A DNA stretch of 60,000 nucleotides from Acanthaster planci. Lineage: Eukaryota; Echinodermata; Asteroidea; Valvatida; Acanthasteridae. Both the position numbers and the translations under genes were made by a program. Of the stretch, positions 51,589 through 60,000 are shown in pieces. Within the stretch, counting starts at the first letter, position 1. Every line of letters starts with the position of its first letter. The stretch is taken from assembly GCF_001949145.1 (NCBI RefSeq), contig NW_019091607.1, forward strand, positions 176,220 to 236,219, given 5' to 3'. The notes under the pieces are model-generated. The model ran no database searches, was not told where the DNA came from, and worked only from the letters and a program-made list of their open reading frames with translations.

Positions 51589-53455
51589 CCCTTACGTCTT
51601 CTGTCTGCGAGTTGCACCTCTTGAGGGCAGCAACATTTTTTTTGCTTCCGCGCAGTATCACATCTGTAAGTAGATTGTCAGCGATCAGGAGCATCATGAT
51701 AACATCAGAAAGTCTTCTCTTTTCACTTATATTTCCCTGACGGTGCAAAATCGATAACGTGACGAGAGGTGCCGCAAGTTCGGAACGATATCGAAACACC
51801 GCGTAGCGTTGTTCGTATGGATACTTGCAAGTACTCTGTTCGCCCAAGCGAAGGTTTGCAGAATTTCTACGAATCCTCGTCGGGTACATTGGCTTGTGAC
51901 CGGGGGGGTGCTTCCTGTTACAGGCATTTCCTTTCTTCCCAAAGCGTAAATGTAGCTTGACCCCTCAGAAAGGCCACAAAGAATACATGACAAAAGTCTG
52001 AATTTGAGATCCCCCAACTTAATTTTTGGCCACAAAGTTTGGTTTTGGATCTGTCGCATCATGACCATGACTTTAAGTTTGGTATTGCCATTACAACTTG
52101 CAGAAGGCAACTGTTAGATCGAAATCCACCGATCAATAAATCAGTGAATCTGCCCGTCTCTCTACCGCAGATTTCAAAGAGAAAGCCATATCAACTCAAT
52201 GGAATTGGTCATCCGTTTCAAAGAGCTCGACATTTCGCTGAAGCAGAACAAGCACAAGACCAATGTTATCAAAATAATTTACAGTTTATTACAACTTCAG
52301 CGAGATTGAGGTTTCACTGGAAATTTGTACTTCTCAGCATGCTAGCTTTATGTCAAACTTAATTGTAACTTTATCACCGTATAGCTTACGGATGGTTTAT
52401 GACAGTAGCATGGATTTATATATCAAAGCAAAGAAAACCAAAAAGCTAATAACTTCTAAACAGTTTTAAGTACTTTTGGAAAAACTAAACATTAAAGTGG
52501 TTTATCGGACAAATGTCAAGAGTGAAAAACGAATATTACCTTTCCACTCCAGTTCTGTAATTCCATAACAATCAAAGGTGCACGGAGAACGATAAACCTT
52601 GGCGCGATAGTATAATTATTACAGGTTTTTAAAATTGTTTTTCAAAAGAAACACTGTCAACAAAGCTGAAAACTTCACAAGTTAAATGGGTTATAGTTGT
52701 GTTTCAGTGGCTCATGCTCCTGTCAGCGCGGAAGCAACAATTGACGGCTTAAACAAAAGTGGCATTATGTCAGAGTTTTATATCGTCCAAGGGATTTTGG
52801 GTAGGCCTACTTGTGTCGTGTGCGGCAAAACTTCAGACGGGTGGCATATATCTTCCGTGATGTGAACAACAGCTTAGACAAACGTGATAAAATTGCATAC
52901 AAAATAATACTTTCATGATGAATACCATCACTGGAAAACAATGATTGAAACACCAATACGAGAAGAATATGAAATCGATTCCAAATCACTAATAAAATAC
53001 CACTTGGAGTTGATATTTTCCCACAGATTTTTGTTGAGAACCATTTTCTTTCACATGAAAACAATGTTATACGACAGCTTTATGTTTATCAACCTCATAA
53101 TGACCTTGACAACTTGGAAGGAGCTAGAATATCCGTATGAGTACACCTCGAACTTCGTGGATTATAGAAATAATTGTAACTTATAAAAAAATCATACTTG
53201 CTTATTGCCTTTTACTTCAGTTATAACAACTGTAATTAGTCTACAATTGTACCAACATATCTTGTTTACTTCAACTGCTACAGAATAGCCGGGCAGTTGG
53301 CCAGCATGTTGCCCTTGATTAGGCACAACCGATTTTTTACTTCTTTAAAATTTCAATAAATATTCTTCAAAATTTCAGGTTTACAGCAAAATATATACAA
53401 ATATACTTTGGCACGATCATTCATGTATTACGTGATATAAAATTATAATACAAGA
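51589..53455. other. Gene-free stretch downstream of the cyclase gene
   Basis: Includes the 3' untranslated region of the minus-strand cyclase just below 53456, with extent unknown. One TAGGCCTA at 52802. No other gene seen. Confidence 0.5.
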
Positions 53456-53655
53456 CTACAGTAATGTACACGTTTTGGATTCCCTGTGATTTGAAATCCT
53501 GTTGCGCATGCGCCTGGGGCTAGACGTTGCGCCTGAGCTGCGTGACGACCTTGCGCCCTCGCCGTCCACTGGTCTTTTCGTCTGGGCTTGCGACAGCTCC
53601 TTGTACACTGGACACTTGGGCCTGTCATCACTTGTTGGTTCACTGGAACTGGAGG
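53456..53655 (-). CDS. gucy1b2: gucy1b2 terminal exon with CaaX box CTLL
   Basis: The acceptor is ttgtgcttatccactag. The exon starts with two bases that complete the split codon of the previous exon (G+CC, Ala), so the phase fits exactly. It encodes 66 residues that are acidic at first, then Ser/Arg-rich and basic ([17 protein letters not shown]), ending KTCTLL and TAG. A C-terminal CaaX with Leu last is a substrate for geranylgeranyl transferase I. Mammalian beta-2 is also known for a C-terminal prenylation motif, which supports both the exon and the orthology. No canonical AATAAA is obvious just downstream. Confidence 0.85.
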
Positions 53656-56600
53656 CTAGTGGATAAGCACAACAGGGCTTCAGGGTTAACTGCTTAACCA
53701 AGGAGATCGCGTATCTTTAGACCCTGGACCGTCCCTTGCCTAATTTTTATTTTTTTAAAAAAAGGAATTGGCCAGCATGTATTTGCATTCCTCATGAGCA
53801 CACCGGTCAACTGAACACTGAGTTTCGCTGTGATAGTCTTTTACAGTGCACAGCCTCACAGATGGCTGGCCTCAGAGTGTGGAAGTTTTCGCAGGAACAG
53901 CATTGTTTGATTTTCATAAAATTTGAGTCGAAATGACAGTAAGATATTATTACAAAAACTCATGAAGCCTCGGCACGAAAACTACACTGTAGCTGTTCCT
54001 GGCTCTTTTAGCAGGGGCGCGTCCGGGGAGTTTTTCGTGGGGGGGGAGGGTGCCAAACCCGCAAATTTTTTTAAAGTCTAATTTTTGCGAACAGACTGAC
54101 ACACGTAATGCATTACATAGACTATTACATGATATCATCTTTTACAATTAATTGCTAGAATAAGTTATTTATTCTTTGGCGTCAGAACAGGGGGTTTTGA
54201 CCACCTGGATCTCCACCTTTTTATGGAGTTGATGCAAATTTATGGATTAATCCAAGTCTGTTGTTTTGTGCATGCAGTAACACATCGAACACACACTGGT
54301 TTCCTGTAGGATTGTTTACACTTGCAGCGGAAAAACGCGTGCAATTAGGCGATCAACTGCAGTATTTAAAAAACGCGAACAATATTCAATACCGGTGTTG
54401 CGGTCTCCCCGTCTCAGCCGTCCCCCTTACCAAATATGGTAAAAATACATCATGTCATCTCTGCGCACAACAATGGAAAGTAGTCCGTTTAAATGTCCGG
54501 CTACGTCGAGGGGACCGCTGAGACCGCCACACCGGGCTGAGACTGCGCCCAGTATATCACTCCTCGTTAAGGCCTTCTGTTGCCACTTGTCAGCCCAAAT
54601 CATGGGTCAGAATTTAATCTACTCTTGGAAGGAAAACCAATGTATAGACAGGGGACCTGCTCAATCCCATACCTGAGGTCCCAGAAGAACTCTTGGCGGT
54701 CGATGAGCGTTGACCTGTTCTGTACGGAGTGCGGTTCTTATCGTTATCAGGATAGTACATGGGGACGACTTTCGTGTCATCGCTTACTTTCGGCCCAAAT
54801 CGGTCAACTGACAGGCAGTAAAAACAAGAATATTAATTTCCAACAGAGAATGTTGGATGTTCATACGTGGAAGACAGTGACGGTGGGGTAAACCCAGACG
54901 AGGGTTGTTTGGGGTGGAGTCTGTAAATCTGAGCTTTTTTTAGGCCAAAACTTTATACCGGCCTGCGTAAGTTGAAAAAATTATCATAATGTACTATCAG
55001 CAAGCTTCCGACGGTGCGGCATTTTGCTGTGGAAGCCTCCTTGTCTAATAGAAATATCAATTATGCAATTCAATGTATACCGTTACCGTCACGTTTTTGA
55101 TCTCTGATACTTCTGGTTATAAACAAACTATTTTAAAATTCAGCATCAAGTGACCACTTCCTAATGTTTACAGAAATCAGATCACATTATTTACCACCAT
55201 GAATTTTGCAAAATAAGTATCGGTTTGAAGAACGCGTTCAAATACTCTTAACAATAAAAACGTTTGTTGCAGGAAAACAAGATTGTGATTGGCTGTACTT
55301 TCGGTCTAATTTCCCTTTATGCGCGATAATTGTTGCATGTATCACAACAAAAGTTGGGCATTCAAAAAATCTCGATTTGAACCAAAACATAGTAGGTCTG
55401 CGCATACCTCCGACATAGCGACCAACAAGTAAGGACGGCGTGTCTGGTGGCGTTTTCGTCTTATCCGTCTTCTCTGGGGTCGATCCTCTGCTGGAGTCAG
55501 CCTCGTTCCCTCGGTAGGTGCCCAAGATCTCCTCCATGGTGGCGCTGTCGTTGCCCTCCAAGAAGTAGGTATTCATGAGCCCCTTGCCTTTGATCACGAT
55601 CTCTCCCCGATTCTCAAAGCGGAAGGCCTTGTCGCTCAGACAACTGTTGGGGGACAATCAGTGATATGTGTGGGTTCGGTTGGAGCCGAGTTTTGTTTCT
55701 TCCCATCGCTCTTAGGCTCTGGGATTGGCCAATTTTTTCAGGCTGCATATTAATTTCTTGGAACTTTCAATTTGCTCGAACAATAATATTAGTCAACGTT
55801 TTAATGTGCGCCCCGACGGCTGTCCACATCAATGTGTGCGCAATGGTTGGGATTAAGTAACCTCACAAGGCTTTGCCACTCCTGTATGGACGTAATTCTG
55901 TAAATGTCCTTACGAGCGCATCGTATAAGGGATGTGGGGACGTGCAAAGAGCTAGTTTGCTTGCAATGCGAAACATTGAAGATACAGTGACGCAACTAGA
56001 GTTTAAAACGGAAGTGCAATTGTTTTGCAATGGCCATTTGCGTACCATGGGGCATTACTCCCTTTAACACATTTCTGGACGCGTGCTTGCCTCCCAATTT
56101 CTTCCCTAAATAACTAACAGTTCCATCGTTTACTTCAAGGGCTCGTGAGCGCTTTTGTGGTTTTGTTGTAAGACTAATAGCTGAGACTATTGACGGTTGG
56201 ATCGCACATTAAATTGTAATGCTGAAACGTTACCATTACGCTTTCAAAGCTAGCGCGTGGTGGCGCTGACTTTTGAATTCCCTTATTTTCAGTTTTCTTT
56301 TCAGCAACCGAATTGAGCTTCTGGCGTCACATAACCTCGTTGAAGTTTTTCTTTTCGGCATGACAGATTCCCATTTTGTCACTTATATTTTTCACTGAAC
56401 ACCACCGAGGCTCATTTTTAAATTGTCACACCGGCAACCATGCAAAAAAGTGAGCCTCAATTTTGGATTTGTCTAATAAATGTGCCAGTTACTCCAACCA
56501 CCGTCGTTTGTGTGTAATGCTTCATTATTAAGAATGTACCTATAAGCGCTCGAGCTGATGTGAATTTTGTTAGGAACTCCGTGGCTCTCCATCCTAGACG

Positions 56601-59335
56601 CCGTGTTGACGGTGTCCCCGAAAAGACAGTAGCGAGGCATCTTTTCGCCTACAACCCCCGCCACCGCCGGTCCCGAGTGGATACCAATTCTTATCTGGAA
56701 ACAGATATCGAAAGTGGACTCAGAAACACAGCAGCAGAAGCCTTGTCAGATTGCATGACTTGAGGCTTTGCAGATCTACTAAGCCAGGTCTCTTGAAACA
56801 CATATCAAATTACCAAAGAAATGAGTCAGCGAAAAGGTGAGATCTGGAGGGATTACAAAAGAGTGCTGTCATTGCCTGCCCGTTTTGGAACAAAAACCTG
56901 ATACCTTGGTAATCTTTGGTATTAAATACTGACCCCAATCGGTTCCCGCGAGACAGGTGATATGACTTCGCTTGATAACACCATCATCCCTAGGGCCATA
57001 TTGGCCACGCGTTCTGCGTGGGTTGTGATAGGTATGGGCAGTCCCCCGACGACCATGTACGCGTCGCCTATGGTTTCGACCTGCAAAATGAAGACGGTAT
57101 TCATCCTGGTTTAAAATTGTAAGCTGCTTCACTGCATACGTACTGAAATGAACTGAGCAATAATAATGCTCATTATGAATGGTAACTCGCACAGACAAGT
57201 GAAGAAATGACCTGAAAAGCACCTTAACTTTGTTATCGTCTGTGAGCAAAGAGGGAGAGATAGAGCGCAGAAAAACTACAAGAATGTTTGTCAAAAACAA
57301 GTGGTATGCAGGGTTACAGGCTTATGGTCGGTCACCGCATAGGACGTCAATGGAGAAAAAGTCATTGGTAAAGAAAAATATTCAGCGCCTCCAAGCACTT
57401 GAAAAAGGTCTATTTCAAATAGCCATAGCACGATCCCTCTCCCGGTTTTTCCAAAGTATCACTGGAAGAATGTGGTTTTTTTGCAATAGAAAACAAACCA
57501 ACGTATAATTTCTTTCACTTGCCATACTTGTATTTAATTTGGTATTCATATCTATATATGAAAATGTATTTAACTATAAATCGGGATATTAACAGTGTAT
57601 GAACGCGGGAGCATTAAACAACTGACACCAGTCCATGAAAATTACGTTTTCATGTATGATCTTTTTACATGAATGGCTGTACTGCCAAAATATTCAGAGC
57701 AAATATGTAAGATATATAAATATATAAGATAATGTTGACTACGAGCTCTGATTATGATATTTGCACTCAGAGCTTGCCTAATAACTCTGTTTATATAGAG
57801 ACGCCCTTAGTAGTAAAAAATTCAAAGGGCATAAGTTATTGGACAATATAAAATGCCACTGCTGTTCGGGTGAGCTCTTCTTAAGAGAGAATGCAGTTTT
57901 TGTGCGGATTCAATTATAATCTAGTCCTGCACACTCTATGACGTAGCCAAAGTACTCAGGATGTCGTGAGCTAATTAGGGCATTCCCACAGCGCCCTCTA
58001 TATTTCTTGCAGTCTCCTCCACGCCAACCTTTGTGCAGGATAGTTAACACTGATTGAGAGGATACTTTACCTTGTAGACGTCGTGAACAGTCGTTAGTTT
58101 GTCGAACCGTATATACAATGAATTCAGCATGTTGACGATGTCGATGGGCCTACACTTTGAACAAATGTTCGTGAAGGAGACTATGTCGCTGAATAAGATG
58201 GTCACAAGTTCATATTCTCCTGAAAATTGTTACAATGATAGAGAAACTTACGGATCTGTCACAAAAACCTCTGTCCCATGTTTCGGTAAATTCTTTGGCA
58301 GAAATGTAAAAATATTTCCCTCGTATGTAGCAAATTTGATTATATAAATAGATTCAAGCCCTGGTAATATAATTTGACAGAAACTTGACATGATGTTACA
58401 TTTTAAAACCTATAGGACGTATGTCTGGGAAGAATTTATCCAAACACATAGGAAAACAGGTATTTTGAACAGCATTGATAGAGGCTGATTAAGGTGTTCT
58501 GTTTGCCTTTGGCAGCAGTGTCAGGCAAGCCATATACTCGGCCCAAGTTACATGCAACAATTTCCATGTGCTGTTTGGTGCTGGAGCCTGGCGTTTGATA
58601 TTGATACTGAGCTGGAAAAGCCACTAATAGGTTAGTTTGAAGCTTCCCCGTTATCGTAAATTGAGATGCACGCTGACATTTTCTGGGAGTGCCGGAATAC
58701 TGGCTTTCGAGTTTCATGACAACTTTCGTAAGCCCTCAATTTTTTTGTAGACGTCCCGAATCCTCTATAGGCCCTAGGCCCTACCCTTTTGCAGTATGGC
58801 TAAATTTTGACCAAACATAAAAGATTTAACCCAAACCAAATAGCGCCCTCCATACCAAGTGGCCTCTATCGAGAGTTCAGTGGGTAGAGTTCATAAAGGT
58901 TCTACAATGAACAACTTTACTCGATTGTGAAAAAAATGGACCGGTAAAAAGAATTTAGTCAGACACGATGCCTGAATTCGGCTGATATGTGACTTGGTCG
59001 AATTGGCAACTCACCGGCCTCTACCTTCTTGCCCTCCCGGAGCTGGTCGGCCACCTGCCGCGGCAGCATGGAGTGGAGCAGCATGTCCGTCTTCTGCTTC
59101 TCCGTCTCCAGGGCCTGCAGGGCCGTCCGAAGCTCCTCTTTCTTTTGCTCCAGCTGCTTGCCCAGCTCGATCTCGGCCAGCCGCTGGTGGTTAAAGAGGA
59201 TGAGATCGCGGGTGACGTCATGGAAGGGGATGTCGGACAGGTGGAGGTTGCGGGCCTCCAACTCCTTTAAGCTGGCCACGCGGGGCGAGCAGATGTAGAC
59301 CATGGCGTCTAGCGACTCCATCCACACCATCTGAC
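53456..59335 (-). CDS. gucy1b2: Soluble guanylate cyclase subunit beta-2, 3' part of gene (six exons, partial)
   Basis: This enzyme converts GTP to cGMP and belongs to the nitric-oxide-sensing soluble guanylate cyclase family. Exons are 59335-59015, 58219-58071, 57080-56934, 56694-56540, 55643-55408 and 53655-53456. Every junction is GT/AG and the phases join into one frame of 402 residues plus TAG. In order the protein shows the last part of the HNOBA region (YICSP, about residue 13), a coiled coil (about 50-85), the class III cyclase domain (about 108-285) and a basic Ser/Arg-rich tail ending CTLL. Metal-binding Asp119 and Asp163, guanine-selecting Glu159 and Cys229, and Asn236/Arg240 are all present, so it should make cGMP rather than cAMP. 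Wording such as [14 protein letters not shown] and KVEAGE fits beta-2 better than beta-1, whose FSG replaces FSD; this is from memory of the family. The N-terminal heme domain lies beyond position 60000. Gyc-88E-like atypical cyclases are the nearest alternative. Confidence 0.94.
55408..55643 (-). CDS. gucy1b2: gucy1b2 exon: end of catalytic domain and start of tail
   Basis: The acceptor is gattgtcccccaacag. The exon begins with the base completing Ser, then [15 protein letters not shown] and [13 protein letters not shown], the standard end of the cyclase domain. A Thr/Pro/Ser-rich linker ([17 protein letters not shown]) follows. The donor is taken as gtatgc at 55407 because GC-rich coding character stops there; reading on to the stop at 55238 would add AT-rich, non-conserved residues. 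The chosen end leaves one base of a codon, as the last exon requires. Confidence 0.88.
56540..56694 (-). CDS. gucy1b2: gucy1b2 exon: [19 protein letters not shown] segment
   Basis: The acceptor is cgatatctgtttccag and the donor gtacat. It encodes [16 protein letters not shown] and the signature [19 protein letters not shown]. Cys229 marks guanylyl rather than adenylyl cyclase; Asn236 and Arg240 stabilise the transition state. The exon is 155 bases and ends two bases into a Ser codon completed by the next exon. Confidence 0.94.
56934..57080 (-). CDS. gucy1b2: gucy1b2 exon: [13 protein letters not shown] segment
   Basis: The acceptor is tcttcattttgcag; the donor is the weaker gtcagt. Exactly 49 codons in phase 0. 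It holds guanine-recognising Glu159 and the second metal-binding Asp163 (VETIGDAYM), then [14 protein letters not shown], typical of soluble cyclases. The exon ends SREPIG, which runs into IRIGIHSG of the next exon as in known family members. Confidence 0.93.
58071..58219 (-). CDS. gucy1b2: gucy1b2 exon: first catalytic segment with metal-binding Asp
   Basis: The acceptor is ttgtaacaattttcag and the donor gtaaag. The 149 bases plus one base from the previous exon give 50 residues. The first catalytic aspartate lies in [14 protein letters not shown] (residue 119 of the visible protein). The exon ends HDVYK at phase 0, joining directly to VETIGD in the next exon. Confidence 0.93.
59015..59335 (-). 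CDS. gucy1b2: gucy1b2 exon: HNOBA end and signalling coiled coil
   Basis: This is the most upstream exon seen. The acceptor is at 59337-59336 after a pyrimidine-rich run; the donor is gtgag at 59014. The first two bases complete a Gly codon, giving the family motif GQM before [15 protein letters not shown]. The segment [19 protein letters not shown] and the following Leu-spaced heptads form the helix that couples the sensor to the cyclase. It ends [19 protein letters not shown], the usual linker into the catalytic domain. It is markedly more GC-rich than its flanks. The Met at 59330 is internal, not a start. Confidence 0.93.
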
Positions 59336-60000
59336 CTGCGCACCGGGTAGGAACAGATCAGGGTATATACAATATCTGTGACCGAATTATTTGTTTAAGT
59401 TGGCATTAGGGAAATGAACCCTTTGCTGTGATGTATTCCTTACTGTGGCATACTGCTTCAAATTGTCAAAACATGGGTAAAAGTTTGAGGGTTCGTATTA
59501 AAGTCAAACGAGGAGCTCTGGACTTGCAATTCATGCCATGTCCTTTGGGTCGCATTTGCATGTACATGTGTTGGTATACTTTTAAATTAAGGGTATAAAA
59601 CACGCTTGGCTATGGTAATTCGTCACCGTTTTCACAATGAGAAACAACAGAAGCAACAAAAGTTTCTCCTTTTTCAAAACTGCAAAAACTATACTACTTT
59701 TCAACAACTTAATTCAGTAAAGAAGCCTTCAAATGACTCTTTGAGAGGTAAATTTGTACATGTACCTCTTAATTTGAATGAATACAGGGGTTTACAAGCT
59801 GGAATTAATAAGTAAGATGCGCGTCCTTTCATAAACACGGAAATCCACATTGCTCCTCCAAACCATTCAGAGTGTCTTCCACGGGGAAGGAGCGCTGGTG
59901 TTTACGCGCGCGCAGTTGGGTTATTCTATAAATTAGGCGTCCAATTCTTTTCGTGTTCCAGTCACATCTCACATTATGATTTTGTTTGTAAGTTCAGAAC
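59336..60000 (-). other. Cyclase intron running off the right edge
   Basis: No further cyclase exon is visible between the acceptor at 59337 and the edge, so the preceding HNOBA/heme-domain exons lie outside. Confidence 0.7.

Noticed and set aside
50940-51889. Long open frames on both strands across the 495-N gap
   Set aside because: Created by the N run; the real flanks contribute only short random peptides and the inverted repeat.
55238-55407. Extension of the cyclase frame to the stop at 55238
   Set aside because: GC-rich coding character ends at a good donor (gtatgc), and the phase-matched exon at 53655-53456 ends in the expected CaaX box.
58989-59298. Plus-strand frames up to 93 codons
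   Set aside because: Antisense shadows of the GC-rich cyclase exon.

Overview
The window reads as nuclear DNA of a marine invertebrate animal, most likely a deuterostome of echinoderm or hemichordate type. Evidence: coding sequence is split by GT/AG introns; there are tRNA-derived SINEs, many short inverted-repeat elements and G-rich 'agtggcgtagc' elements; the palindrome TAGGCCTA is strongly over-represented; and the one clearly identifiable gene is the animal soluble guanylate cyclase subunit beta-2. The taxon is an inference. The assembly has two N gaps (34645-34819 and 51075-51569) and one single N at position 18.

Two genes can be supported, both on the minus strand. (1) The 3' half of a gucy1b2-type soluble guanylate cyclase occupies 59335 down to 53456. 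Six exons with fully consistent splice phases encode 402 residues: the end of the HNOBA region, the signalling coiled coil, the whole cyclase catalytic domain, and a basic Ser/Arg-rich tail ending in the CaaX box CTLL. The 5' exons (heme-nitric-oxide-binding domain) lie beyond the right edge. (2) A secreted precursor, probably a peptide-hormone or cytokine-like prepropeptide, has its coding exon at 12294-11854. It has a signal peptide, a furin-type RKRRRR site and two similar amphipathic helices. A TATA promoter with CRE-like and CCAAT motifs, plus a non-coding first exon, lies at about 17040-16871. The 3' end of this gene is not resolved.

The rest is non-coding, intronic and repeat-rich. Region by region: G-rich MITE copies near 4.6 and 6.5 kb; a 49-bp tandem duplication at 8.2 kb; a possible TIR element at 8.9-9.4 kb; the secreted-precursor gene at 11.4-17.0 kb; a largely featureless AT-rich stretch at 17-26.8 kb; a SINE at 26.9 kb and two large hairpin elements at 27.4 and 28.5 kb; an acidic coding-like fragment at 30.6-30.8 kb; a quasi-palindrome at 39.5 kb; then a dense transposon cluster at 42.0-46.2 kb. 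That cluster holds an element whose ends carry five ~19-bp iterons each, a 404-bp MITE, and a ~1.1-kb element with ~125-bp terminal inverted repeats. After it come a SINE at 47 kb, a polypurine tract at 49.4 kb, a 106-bp TA-flanked hairpin at 50.5 kb, an assembly gap bracketed by inverted repeats at 51 kb, and the cyclase gene from 53.5 kb to the right end.

The two genes do not look functionally linked; they are neighbours separated by about 36 kb. No complete transposase, reverse transcriptase, tRNA, rRNA or CRISPR array was found, so the mobile elements here look non-autonomous. The main points of interest are the lipid-anchor tail and self-sufficient active site of the cyclase, the unrecognised secreted precursor, the iteron-ended transposon, and the TAGGCCTA palindromes, one of which sits as an exact 6-bp insertion inside a transposon end.
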